From Chryseobacterium gleum (GTDB taxonomy: Bacteria; Bacteroidota; Bacteroidia; Flavobacteriales_D; Crocinitomicaceae), in contig CAMCWF010000016.1 of assembly GCA_945882095.1 (NCBI GenBank), positions 1 through 55,818 of the forward strand: a stretch of 55,818 nucleotides of DNA. Reading direction: 5' to 3'. Both the position numbers and the translations under genes were made by a program. Positions 43,382 to 55,402 of this stretch are shown one piece after another. Under the pieces are notes generated by a model. It saw nothing but the letters and a program-made list of their open reading frames with translations. It did no database searches and had not been told where the DNA came from. Position 1 is the stretch's first letter; the number at the start of each line of letters is the position of its first letter.

Positions 43382-44157
43382 AAATCCACTTCGGTTAAAA
43401 TGGCCTCGTAATGCGCAGCAGCAAATTTCCGGCTGCATGCGTTGAAATGCCACCATTCTGTTGCTAGGTTAGTAAAACCGCCAGCAAACATTGCTTTTCT
43501 AAGAATTTTACGGTTGGAAACCTGTTCTGACGTCAGCGCACCCGTTTTCAAAAAATAAGTTTCCATGGAGGGATAGGCAATCGACCTGATGTCATCATAC
43601 CCTGCCCCCATATCCAATGGATTTCCTTCCGCATCGATTAGGGTGATGTCCACAGCACAACCATAGTTATGCAAACTTCGGTTGTTAGGATTGCTGACAA
43701 ATTTCACCCTTTCTTTCACCGGAATGGTATCCAAAGCCTTCCACATTTTCCGTTGAACGCTCACGGGTCTTGCAGCATCATAGACCAAGAAACTGTAGGA
43801 AGGATTTGTTTTTTTTAAGTTCCGCAGCGCGGTATTTAACTGGTCAGCTACTTCTTTTTGAAGGTAAGCATCTTTCCATTTTGTATACAGCACTTGTTTC
43901 ATGAAATTGTCTGACGTGGCGTATTTTAAGTCTACTTTGATACCTGGACAATATTGTGAAACCGCGACAATGTTATTGGGAAGCAATGCTACTTTTGACT
44001 CTGGTTGTGTTTTTTCCAATCCCACGGACACCTGTGAGGACGGTATGTCAATGGACTTTTCTACAGATGATGTACAAGAGGCCAACCATCCTTGAATCAG
44101 CAAAAAAGCAATGAACCTCAATTTAAAGGGATAAAATTCTTTGGGTCTCTTTTTCAA
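43378..44157 (-). CDS. M15-family D-alanyl-D-alanine dipeptidase-like lipoprotein (VanX-like)
   Basis: 259 residues. Lipobox LASC (Cys28), so a membrane-bound lipoprotein. The zinc site of the VanX/DdpX family is seen in SLHNYGCAVDITL (His-x6-Asp type) and EWWHFN (Glu-Trp-Trp-His), with DAARPVSVQRKMW preceding. The enzyme hydrolyses D-Ala-D-Ala or related peptidoglycan peptides in the periplasm. It is the last gene of the seven-gene minus-strand operon and overlaps dapA by 35 bp if the ATG at 44157 is used; a TTG at 44121 would give a cleaner junction and a normal-length lipoprotein signal. Nothing suggests vancomycin resistance: no VanS/R/H/A genes are nearby. Confidence 0.88.
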   Translation of the reverse strand: MKKRPKEFYPFKLRFIAFLLIQGWLASCTSSVEKSIDIPSSQVSVGLEKTQPESKVALLPNNIVAVSQYCPGIKVDLKYATSDNFMKQVLYTKWKDAYLQKEVADQLNTALRNLKKTNPSYSFLVYDAARPVSVQRKMWKALDTIPVKERVKFVSNPNNRSLHNYGCAVDITLIDAEGNPLDMGAGYDDIRSIAYPSMETYFLKTGALTSEQVSNRKILRKAMFAGGFTNLATEWWHFNACSRKFAAAHYEAILTEVDF

Positions 44158-44996
44158 TTTTACTTCTTAGTGCAGCGTTAATAGGGAACAATGGGAGCCT
44201 CATGTTTTCTTCCATTCTTTTCATGGCTGCCAAAGAAGCTTTAACGCCTCCAGGATTTCCTTGTTCAAAGAACATATTCGTGATTTCAAACAATTCAAAG
44301 TGTTTTTGTTTGGCATTGGCAAAATCACCCTCAAGGGCACAGCTCACCATTTCAGAGAACAAACGCGGGAATGCATTTGCAACCACAGAGATCACGCCTT
44401 CAGCACCAAGGGAAATCATCGGAACCGTCAAATTATCATCGCCGGACAAAACAGCAAAGCCTTTCGGGCGGTGTTTTAAGATTTGCATAATTTGAGACAT
44501 GTCACCCGATGCTTCTTTTACAGCTACTATGTTTGAAATTTCAGACAAGGCCAAAGTAGTTTCTGCGAGCACATTGGACCCAGTTCTGCCAGGGACATTG
44601 TACAAAATCATCGGTAAATCGGTTGAATCCGCAAGAATTCGATAATGCGCCAAGATTCCTTTTTGGGTAGGTTTGTTATAGAATGGCGAAACGGATAAAA
44701 TTCCATCAACACCTTCGGGCACTTCTTCCAAGGTACGAGCAACACCCATGGTGTCATTACCCCCAACCCCAAAAACGACTTTACAACGTCCTTCACTTAC
44801 ATCAAGAACCGTATCTAAAACCTCCCATTTCTCCTCTTTACTCAAGGTTGGCGATTCGCCGGTTGTACCTAAAACGACTAAAAAATCGGTACCGTTTTCA
44901 ATTTGATATTCAACCAATTTTTCAAGTGCATCAAAATCTATTTGAAGGTCCTTTTGAAAAGGCGTGACCAATGCGACACCGGTTCCATGAAAAATG

Positions 44997-45004
<8 letters not shown>
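44123..45004 (-). CDS. dapA: 4-hydroxy-tetrahydrodipicolinate synthase
   Basis: 293 residues from the ATG at 45004 (an in-frame TTG nine bases upstream is less likely). The enzyme condenses pyruvate with aspartate semialdehyde at the entry to diaminopimelate and lysine synthesis. The Schiff-base lysine is Lys163 (VAVKEASGD) and the catalytic Tyr135 lies in ILYNVPGRTG; GTTGESPTL is also typical. The start overlaps the previous gene by 8 bp. Diaminopimelate feeds peptidoglycan, consistent with the M15 peptidase that follows. Confidence 0.95.
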
Positions 45005-48337
<3,333 letters not shown>

Positions 48338-48341
48338 GCGG

Positions 48342-48806
48342 CTAGTACTTACGAAGTTTTATAAATTCTTGAATTTTCTCATTTTCGATGACCACATTGA
48401 GGTTGTAATAGGATAATTTCCAAACACCGCGTGATTTTTCACAAACTCCTACACCCCTGCAATCCAACATCCACGTTTGAAGGTCCTCATCGAACCATGC
48501 TGTCTTTCCATTTTTTGAAAAGTTCCAAACCCGATTGGTAGGTGTAAATCTCCATGTTTTCAGGCTGTCGAAATAAGGTTTTGAAAATGTTTGAAACGAT
48601 TTTTTATCCCATTTCTCAGCGGGTGCTGTACCGTAGAAAATGAATCCATCGGATGTGGCGCCAAAATAATCTTCGAATTTCGCCAGGGTAGCATCTTTGT
48701 GCCATTTATCCATTAAGAAATTCAAGGACTCTACATCTTTTGCGTTTTGGGCAAATGTGGCATAACAGAAAAAGAAAACATGAAAAAGAAACCCAATTTT
48801 TCTCAT
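48342..48806 (-). CDS. Exported NTF2-like/SnoaL-type protein
   Basis: 154 residues. Signal peptide 1-19. The rest matches the compact NTF2-like cone fold seen in exported SnoaL/DUF4440 proteins: VESLNFLMDKWHKDATLAKF, GATSDGFIFYGT, WDKKSFQTFSKPYFDS and VWKLSYYNLNVVI. Ligand and activity are unknown. It lies 4 bp from both neighbours in the operon headed by the subtilase. Confidence 0.82.
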   Translation of the reverse strand: MRKIGFLFHVFFFCYATFAQNAKDVESLNFLMDKWHKDATLAKFEDYFGATSDGFIFYGTAPAEKWDKKSFQTFSKPYFDSLKTWRFTPTNRVWNFSKNGKTAWFDEDLQTWMLDCRGVGVCEKSRGVWKLSYYNLNVVIENEKIQEFIKLRKY

Positions 48807-48810
48807 GCAA

Positions 48811-50187
48811 TTATTTAAATAAATTCTTTAGGTATACCGCCGCATTGTAAACATTTACAACACCTGATGTACTGCAATAACCTATCAACTCATCGTGTTT
48901 GGTTGCCGTATTGGTGATTGCCTCACTGATTTGATACATCGTAGCCTGCGGGAACCTAGATTTAAGCAAGGCTGCAACCCCTGCAACCATCGGCGCTGCC
49001 ATTGAGGTACCTTGTAAGTTCCTGTATTGACTTTGAGGTATGGTGTTGTAGATTTCGAATCCCGGTGCAAAAACATCAACTTGTGTCATTCCATAATTTG
49101 AAAAGGATGCAATCAAAGCGTCTCCACCGTCTTTGGTATTGGCACCAATGTTAAGAAACAACTTTTGGTTCAGGGAATCTACATAGTTGTAATAAGGTTT
49201 CTTCGGAAAATTATCGGAATATTCAATATCCATTGCATCGTTACCAGCTGCGTGAATCATGAGAACGTCTTTTGAAACTGCGTATTCGATGGCATTTTGT
49301 ACTTCAATTTCATAGGGAGAAAACCCTTTTCCAAAAGACATGTTGATTACTTTCGCACCGTTGTCAACTGCATAACGAATGGCCAATGCAACATCTTTGT
49401 CATTTTCATCTCCATTGGGAACGGTACGAACCGACATGATTTGCACGTTATCTGCGACACCGTCTCCACCTTTCTTGTTTCCACGAACGGCACCAATGAT
49501 ACCAGAAACATGGGTTCCGTGCAATGCATCAGGACCTTCCACATTACCATTTCCGTAAAATTTATCCTCAAAGTCATTTGGATTGTCGCCTATCAAACTT
49601 CTGTCATCATAGTCAACATTCAGGTTTACCAACATTTGGTCTTTAATGTAATTCTCTGTTTCTTCATCAAACATTCCTTTTCCGAGCATATCCATATAGG
49701 GTTCAAATTCTGCCATATCCTCAGCTAGAGAAGATTGTGCATTTTGAAACATATAAAAAATGGGGTCATATGAAAGCGACTCGCTGTCAATGCCTTCATA
49801 TTTGTCCTGGTATTTTTTTACAATCCTTGCTTTTTCTAAACGTGCTTTTTCTAGGTTCTCACCTTTTGAATTGCCTAAGAAATTCCATCCGTGAACGTCA
49901 TCCACATACCCATTGCCGTCATCATCTTTGTTATTGCCAGGTACTTCCTTAGCATTGGTCCAGATTTTTCCCTGAAGGTCTTCGTGTTCAATATCTACCC
50001 CTGAATCTATCACAGCAACAATCACAGGAATTGATTTTTTCTTTTTAAGGATTTTCTTGTAGGCCAATTCTGTAAACATCCCATTTCCCTTTCCGTTGTA
50101 CCAATTCAATGTACCTTCTATGGGTTGAGAAAAACAAACGGAAAACAAGGAAGTAAAAAGTAAAAACAAAACGGTAGTGAACTTCAT
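48811..50187 (-). CDS. S8-family subtilisin-like serine peptidase, exported, with D-H insertion
   Basis: 458 residues. Signal peptide 1-20. The triad is Asp61 (VIDSGVDIEHEDL), His223 (LHGTHVSGIIG) and Ser395 (QGTSMAAPMVAG). Between Asp61 and His223 lie about 160 residues, against about 30-60 in typical subtilases, because of a charged helical insertion (about 110-215, GENLEKARLEKARIVKKYQD...) that may be an inhibitory or substrate-selection segment. No T9SS sorting domain is present, so it likely stays periplasmic. It is the first gene of the seven-gene operon and is divergent from the second subtilase. Confidence 0.93.
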   Translation of the reverse strand: MKFTTVLFLLFTSLFSVCFSQPIEGTLNWYNGKGNGMFTELAYKKILKKKKSIPVIVAVIDSGVDIEHEDLQGKIWTNAKEVPGNNKDDDGNGYVDDVHGWNFLGNSKGENLEKARLEKARIVKKYQDKYEGIDSESLSYDPIFYMFQNAQSSLAEDMAEFEPYMDMLGKGMFDEETENYIKDQMLVNLNVDYDDRSLIGDNPNDFEDKFYGNGNVEGPDALHGTHVSGIIGAVRGNKKGGDGVADNVQIMSVRTVPNGDENDKDVALAIRYAVDNGAKVINMSFGKGFSPYEIEVQNAIEYAVSKDVLMIHAAGNDAMDIEYSDNFPKKPYYNYVDSLNQKLFLNIGANTKDGGDALIASFSNYGMTQVDVFAPGFEIYNTIPQSQYRNLQGTSMAAPMVAGVAALLKSRFPQATMYQISEAITNTATKHDELIGYCSTSGVVNVYNAAVYLKNLFK

Positions 50188-50275
50188 CTCTTTTTTAATT
50201 AGTTATTTGACAATCGAAAATATCTTTTCAGTGATTTCAAAAATAACGCTTATTTTTACTTGGAATCCTTTTAAG

Positions 50276-53092
50276 ATGACGATTTTTAACTTTCAACACA
50301 AAAAAACAGCTTTACTCCTTTTGTTCACAGCATTAAACCTGGGACTGATTTGGGGACAAACGAGCGATTTTTTAGGCTTTAATTTTGAAACCTTTGCAAG
50401 TAAGCATCCCGAAGAAAAAATTTGCTTAAGTGCTACAAATTCGATTTCCAACAAACTTGCTTTGGCATCCATCGGAATTCAGGTAAAATACGAATCTCCG
50501 AACTTTTTGTTTTTCAATGCTTCTCACAAGGAACTTTCTTTTTTGAAGGAAAATCAATCCATTCAAGGATTGTACTTTTCATTTTCCAGACCCAAATCTT
50601 TAGGAGACAGTTCTTTATTGAAACACAAGGTCCATTGGGTGCATCAAGGATTGAATGGAATAGATACCAATTACACTGGCAAGGGAATCATCGTAGGGAT
50701 TGTCGACCAAGGAATTGATTTCAACCACCCAGACTTTAAAACGAATACGGGTAAAACACGTGTCTTGAGGTATTGGGATCATACGGTCAATGGTCCAAAC
50801 CCTCCTCAGCCTTACAATTACGGATCCGTTTGGGACAGTTCATCCATCAACAGTGGAACCTGTACAAGTTTAGAGACCGTCACTGCGCATGGAACCACGG
50901 TTGCAGGAATGGCTGCAGGAAATGCCCGAGCAAATTTGAAGAACAAGGGAGCTGCGCCGGAGGCTGACATCATTGTGGTAGAAACGAATTTCAATTTAGC
51001 CAACTGGACTTTAACCATTGCTGACGCTTGTGATTACATCTTTAAAGTAGCAGATTCGCTGAACAAACCCGCTGTAATCAACCTATCCCTTGGAGATTAT
51101 TTAGGGAGCCATGACGGAAATGATCCAGCTGCCGATTACATAGAATCTCTGTTGGACATGCAGGATGGAAGAATCGTCGTTTGTGCTGCAGGAAATGCAG
51201 GAAACCAAGGCAAATTTCACGTGAAAAATGCTGCGATTACCTCAGATACGAGTTTCTTTTGGAACATTCCCAACACAGGTGCTACCGTTGCCGGTCCGAA
51301 TAAAATTGTATTTGACCTTTGGTCTGACACTGCAGATGCGCATTACCATTTCGCCTATGGGGCCGACAAAATCACCCCGAACTTTTCTTACCGAGGACAC
51401 TCTACTTTTCGTTATGCCACCGCCAACATGGCAGCTGTACCTTTGTATGACACCATATACAATGCCGTTGGTCAAAGGATTGCGTGCATAGAAACGTATC
51501 GGGAAATTGTAGGGGCCAATTACCATTTATTGTCCGTTTTTCAAACCATTGATTCCATGGCCTATCGATATCGGTTCATGACAACAGGATCAGGGAAATA
51601 CGATGCATGGGGCGGAAGTTGGATTCAGCTGAGCAATTTTTCTACAAGCATCCCGACGGCGCTTCAATATCCAGCGATACAACATTATGTGATGCCTGAT
51701 TCTTTGCAAACCATTGTAAGTTCTTGGAATTGTTCAGAAAAGGTAGTTTCTGTTGCCAACATGCGAAATCGCAAAGGATACATTGATAAAAACAACAATT
51801 ATTACACCCCGGCTTCCACTACGCCCGTTGGAAAGTTAAGCGAAAACAGCAGCAAAGGCCCCAACCGTCACGGACTTAACAAACCTGACATCACAGCCGC
51901 AGGCGATGTTACCCTATCGGCAGGCCCTATCTGGTATTTGAACAATACCGCCAATAACAGCACCATAGACCAAGGGGGGTTCCACGTTCGAAACGGAGGC
52001 ACTTCGATGGCTTCGCCTGTCGTAGCAGGAATAGCAGCGCTCTACTTACAAAAATGCCGCACTTCAAATTACCTGTCATTTAAAAATGATTTAACAAACC
52101 ATGCGGTTACTGATGCGGCTACAGGGGTTACACCTAACAATGGGTATGGATTTGGGAAAGCCGATGCCTATGCGTTGATGCTCTCCAAAAACATCAATGT
52201 CTACATCGATTCCGTTGCAGGTATTTGCACCGGAGGGACTGCAGCGTTAACCGCCCATACAAATGCCACAGTTTACGATGCGCTTTGGTCAAATGGTGTC
52301 AGTGGACTGAATTTAACCACGGCCATTGTTGGTCCATATTCCATAAAAATCGAGGACAGCGTTGGATGTTATACCCATTCACCAGCGATCACTTTAAGCT
52401 TATTGCCCTTGCCTTATGTTGATGGAGGCGCAAGTTTTTTCACCTGCCCTGGCGTACCGGTAACACTCACGGGTACAGGAACTGCAATTCAATACACTTG
52501 GTCTGGTGGTGTGGTAAATCAACAAGCATTTATCCCAACCCAAAACCAAACATTTTATGTAACGGGAACAGGGCCAAACGGATGTCAAGCGAGTGATTCG
52601 ACCACAATTACATTGTTCAATGTCAACCCCGTTCAATACAATGAGACGACTACCAATGTGTTTACGGGATCAAATCCATTCAACGTAAGTCCTGGCATTC
52701 CAAGCGGTGGGGTTTACAGCGGCTCGGGCATCATTGGAACCTCTTTCCACCCGACTTTGACCGGTACTGGATATTTCACCATTCTTTACGCAATCACAGA
52801 TTCAAACGGATGCATTTCCAGTGATTCCAGTGTCATCCATGTGGTCTCGGGGGCAGGGATTGAAATAAATAACAAAGCGTCTATTCTCATCACGCCAAAT
52901 CCGGCAAACGATGTAATTGAAGTTCAAGGATTGAATGAAGCGATCCAAGTACAAGTTCTAGATGCACAAGGAAAACTTGTTGCTACCATGACGTTGACAC
53001 CAGAAAACAGAACGATAAATGTGCGAAGATTTACTTCTGGGGTGTATTTTCTAGAGACACCTTACGGAAGGTATAAATGGATAAAAAACTAA
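50276..53092 (+). CDS. S8-family subtilisin-like peptidase with T9SS type A sorting domain
   Basis: 938 residues from the ATG at 50276, chosen because it gives a normal signal peptide (about 1-27); the frame is open 33 codons further upstream. The triad is Asp144 (IVDQGIDFNHPDF), His205 (TAHGTTVAGMAAG) and Ser577 (GGTSMASPVVAG). About 230 residues with Ig-like beta repeats follow (SVAGICTGGTAALTAHTNAT; GGASFFTCPGVPVTLTGTG), then a type A T9SS signal (ITPNPANDVIEVQG ... SGVYFLETPYGRYKWIKN). It should be exported through the outer membrane and act on extracellular proteins. Divergent from the 50187 subtilase with an 88-bp gap. Confidence 0.93.
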   Translation: MTIFNFQHKKTALLLLFTALNLGLIWGQTSDFLGFNFETFASKHPEEKICLSATNSISNKLALASIGIQVKYESPNFLFFNASHKELSFLKENQSIQGLYFSFSRPKSLGDSSLLKHKVHWVHQGLNGIDTNYTGKGIIVGIVDQGIDFNHPDFKTNTGKTRVLRYWDHTVNGPNPPQPYNYGSVWDSSSINSGTCTSLETVTAHGTTVAGMAAGNARANLKNKGAAPEADIIVVETNFNLANWTLTIADACDYIFKVADSLNKPAVINLSLGDYLGSHDGNDPAADYIESLLDMQDGRIVVCAAGNAGNQGKFHVKNAAITSDTSFFWNIPNTGATVAGPNKIVFDLWSDTADAHYHFAYGADKITPNFSYRGHSTFRYATANMAAVPLYDTIYNAVGQRIACIETYREIVGANYHLLSVFQTIDSMAYRYRFMTTGSGKYDAWGGSWIQLSNFSTSIPTALQYPAIQHYVMPDSLQTIVSSWNCSEKVVSVANMRNRKGYIDKNNNYYTPASTTPVGKLSENSSKGPNRHGLNKPDITAAGDVTLSAGPIWYLNNTANNSTIDQGGFHVRNGGTSMASPVVAGIAALYLQKCRTSNYLSFKNDLTNHAVTDAATGVTPNNGYGFGKADAYALMLSKNINVYIDSVAGICTGGTAALTAHTNATVYDALWSNGVSGLNLTTAIVGPYSIKIEDSVGCYTHSPAITLSLLPLPYVDGGASFFTCPGVPVTLTGTGTAIQYTWSGGVVNQQAFIPTQNQTFYVTGTGPNGCQASDSTTITLFNVNPVQYNETTTNVFTGSNPFNVSPGIPSGGVYSGSGIIGTSFHPTLTGTGYFTILYAITDSNGCISSDSSVIHVVSGAGIEINNKASILITPNPANDVIEVQGLNEAIQVQVLDAQGKLVATMTLTPENRTINVRRFTSGVYFLETPYGRYKWIKN

Positions 53093-53439
53093 TTACTCCA
53101 AACGGTACTCACCAATACGGCATTTGAAAATTCTTCCCCATTAATGATAGTGTTTCCCGAAAAACCACCAAGAAAACCGAGGGTATCGCAATTGGATGTC
53201 AATACATAGGATGCGAAATCTGCTCCGCAAGATCCTTGGTCAAACACAAATACGCTTTCTTGTTGAAATGTATACTCCTTTACGGAAGCACCTGAAGCAC
53301 AGCAATCATTTTGAAAGCTGGAAATCTTAGCATTTAAACATTGGGAGGGAGTGTATTTATCGCATTGAAAGGCCATTAAAAGTCCCATTGCAACAAAAAA
53401 CAGACTCAATAATCGTGGATTCCTTATCATTTTTAACAT
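53089..53439 (-). CDS. Small Cys-rich lipoprotein, unknown function (resembles DUF6970)
   Basis: 116 residues from the ATG at 53439; the frame is open upstream and a second ATG lies at 53430. Lipobox AFQC. The mature part has eight cysteines in a spaced pattern (SQCLNAK, NDCCASGASVKEY, GSCGADF, SNCDTLGFLGGFSGNT), which suggests several disulfides. It recalls a small exported Bacteroidota family (DUF6970), from memory and uncertain. Its stop shares bases with that of the subtilase, and it lies divergent from speD-speE. Confidence 0.72.
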   Translation of the reverse strand: MLKMIRNPRLLSLFFVAMGLLMAFQCDKYTPSQCLNAKISSFQNDCCASGASVKEYTFQQESVFVFDQGSCGADFASYVLTSNCDTLGFLGGFSGNTIINGEEFSNAVLVSTVWSN

Positions 53440-53457
53440 AGAACCAAATTTAACAAT

Positions 53458-53465
53458 TAATTTTG
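53458..53465 (+). promoter_or_regulatory. Putative -7 element (TAATTTTG) for the speD-speE fusion
   Basis: It matches TAnnTTTG and ends 24 bp before the ATG at 53490. A -33 box is not clear. Confidence 0.45.
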
Positions 53466-53489
53466 CACCATTAAAAATAGAACAAAAAG

Positions 53490-54773
53490 ATGAGTAAAGC
53501 ACTTGGAAACCACATCTTGGTGGAATTTATGAATTGTGATCCGCACATCATGAACGATGTGGCTGCGATCGAACGCGACATGGTGGATGCGGCGAAAAAG
53601 GCTGAGGCAACGGTAATCAATTCAACCTTTCATCATTTTTCACCTTATGGTGTTTCAGGGGTGGTTGTGATTCAAGAAAGTCACTTAGCCATTCATACAT
53701 GGCCTGAATATGGTTACGCAGCGGTAGATGTATTTACTTGCGGTGACATGAATGCTTGGATTGCTTTCGATCACTTAAAGGAATGCTTCAAGAGTAAATC
53801 TTATTCAGCGATTGAAATCAAAAGAGGATCGGTGAATTTATTGACCAGAAATGACTTCGACATTACCACCATGCGATCAAAAGCAAGCGAGTGGGTAAAT
53901 CCTGATTTTTATACGCGCAACGTTTGGTTTACGGATAAAGACGAAAGCCAAGCCCTCTCCTTGCGATTTACCGGTGAAGTCTTTTTTGATGTCCAATCTC
54001 CTTTCCAAAGGGTTAGGATCTTAGAATCATATAAATATGGTAAAATGTTGGCGTTGGACGACATGGTGATGACCACAGAAAAAGATGAATTTCATTACCA
54101 CGAAATGATTTCTCATCCAGGTATGTTTATGCACCCCAACCCTAAAAATATTTTGGTGATTGGCGGCGGCGATGGTGGAACCATTCGTGAAGTATTGAGA
54201 CATGAGTCCGTAGAAACTGTGACGATGGTAGAAATTGACGGCGCTGTAATTGATGCTTGTAAAGAACATTTACCCCAAATCGCATCTTCATTCGATCATC
54301 CAAAATTGACCTTAATCGTGGGTGACGGAATTGCCTTTGCGAAAGAAGCCGTTCCAAATACCTACGACTTGATTTTGGTGGATGGTTCTGATCCCGTTGG
54401 TCCAGCTGAAGGGTTGTTCTCGACTGCATTTTATCAAAATTGTTATAATGCGTTAAAAGAGGACGGGATTTTGGTTGCCCAAGGAGAATCTCCAAAATTT
54501 AACGAGAAAGCATTTAAAGAATTGAACTTTACCTTGCAAGAAATCTTTGGAACAGACAAAGCACCCGTAAGCTTATTTTTTGTATCCACCTACCCTACAG
54601 GAATGTGGAGTTTCCAATACGGACTGAAAGGAAATGTTGGACAAAACCAAGTACCTGAGAAGCTTGTTATCGATGCTTTCGTATCAGAGAATGGCCTAAG
54701 GTATTACAACCATGGATTGCAAACGGCAAGTTTTGCGCTTCCAAATTTTGTTGCCGACTTGGTCAAAAAATAA
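53490..54773 (+). CDS. Fusion: S-adenosylmethionine decarboxylase (SpeD) + spermidine synthase (SpeE)
   Basis: 427 residues. Residues 1-125 form a class 1B prokaryotic AdoMet decarboxylase: [20 protein letters not shown] with the self-cleavage site Glu63-Ser64 (Ser64 becoming the pyruvoyl group), His68 and Cys84 in FTCG. Residues 140-427 form a spermidine synthase: [14 protein letters not shown] (225-238), the VEIDGAVID loop and [15 protein letters not shown] with the catalytic aspartates (298, 301). The first half makes decarboxylated SAM, the aminopropyl donor used by the second half to turn putrescine into spermidine (or another polyamine into a longer one). The fusion would channel the unstable donor. 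Neighbouring genes do not belong to the pathway. Confidence 0.94.
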   Translation: MSKALGNHILVEFMNCDPHIMNDVAAIERDMVDAAKKAEATVINSTFHHFSPYGVSGVVVIQESHLAIHTWPEYGYAAVDVFTCGDMNAWIAFDHLKECFKSKSYSAIEIKRGSVNLLTRNDFDITTMRSKASEWVNPDFYTRNVWFTDKDESQALSLRFTGEVFFDVQSPFQRVRILESYKYGKMLALDDMVMTTEKDEFHYHEMISHPGMFMHPNPKNILVIGGGDGGTIREVLRHESVETVTMVEIDGAVIDACKEHLPQIASSFDHPKLTLIVGDGIAFAKEAVPNTYDLILVDGSDPVGPAEGLFSTAFYQNCYNALKEDGILVAQGESPKFNEKAFKELNFTLQEIFGTDKAPVSLFFVSTYPTGMWSFQYGLKGNVGQNQVPEKLVIDAFVSENGLRYYNHGLQTASFALPNFVADLVKK

Positions 54774-54813
54774 AACCCAATTGTTTAAATCATAAATTCA
54801 AAATAAAATCAAC

Positions 54814-55320
54814 ATGAACATTGCAACGAACACCGTGGTCTCTTTGAAATATAAGCTATCCAACCACAAAACAGGCGACCATATTGAAATCACTGACGAG
54901 GAGAATCCTTTGGTGTTTTTGTTTGGAGCCAATGCTTTATTGCCAGATTTTGAGCAAAACATTCTTGGCAAAGCCAAAGGAGATTTGTTTGATTTTGCAA
55001 TAACCGCAAACAACGCGTATGGCGAGCACAACAATGACGAAATCGTAATGATTCCAAGCAATGTATTCCACGACGAACAAGGAAATTTTGACCAAGAAAT
55101 GTTTTCCGTTGGTAAAATCATTCCCATGAGCGACAGTGAAGGACATCAATTAAGAGGTACCATCATGGAAGTAAGTGACGATGTTGTCAAAATGGACTTC
55201 AATCATCCTTTGGCAGGTACAGACTTACATTTTGAAGGTCAAATCTTGGAAGTTCGCGAAGCCACTGAAGAGGAAATTTCACACGGACACGTGCATGGAC
55301 CAGACGGTCACAACCATTAA
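54814..55320 (+). CDS. slyD: SlyD-like FKBP-type peptidyl-prolyl cis-trans isomerase
   Basis: 168 residues. FKBP core (NTVVSLKYKLSNHKTGDHI, GEHNNDEIVMIPSNVF) with the insert-in-flap region, AGTDLHFEGQILEVREAT, and a His-rich tail HGHVHGPDGHNH that can bind nickel or other metals. SlyD isomerises X-Pro bonds and helps metallo-enzyme maturation; the short tail lacks the cysteines of E. coli SlyD. It sits 40 bp after speD-speE and may be co-transcribed with it. Confidence 0.92.
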   Translation: MNIATNTVVSLKYKLSNHKTGDHIEITDEENPLVFLFGANALLPDFEQNILGKAKGDLFDFAITANNAYGEHNNDEIVMIPSNVFHDEQGNFDQEMFSVGKIIPMSDSEGHQLRGTIMEVSDDVVKMDFNHPLAGTDLHFEGQILEVREATEEEISHGHVHGPDGHNH

Positions 55321-55330
55321 TATTCAACAG

Positions 55331-55350
55331 ATAATCCAAACAAAGATTAT
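55331..55350 (+). terminator. Possible weak terminator after slyD
   Basis: A 6-bp stem ATAATC/GATTAT with an 8-base loop lies 10 bp after the stop codon and is followed by TTAGTTATTTTT. It is AT-rich and could be chance. Confidence 0.25.
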
Positions 55351-55402
55351 TTAGTTATTTTTACAAGTTAAGAAATTGTAAAATTAATAATACTAAATAA
55401 TC

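Noticed and set aside
43378..44157. VanX-like peptidase as a vancomycin-resistance gene
   Set aside because: Its neighbours are dapA and ligA, with no ligase or sensor genes of a resistance cluster.
49297..49728. 143-codon plus-strand frame inside the subtilase
   Set aside because: Complement of the subtilase; no independent evidence.
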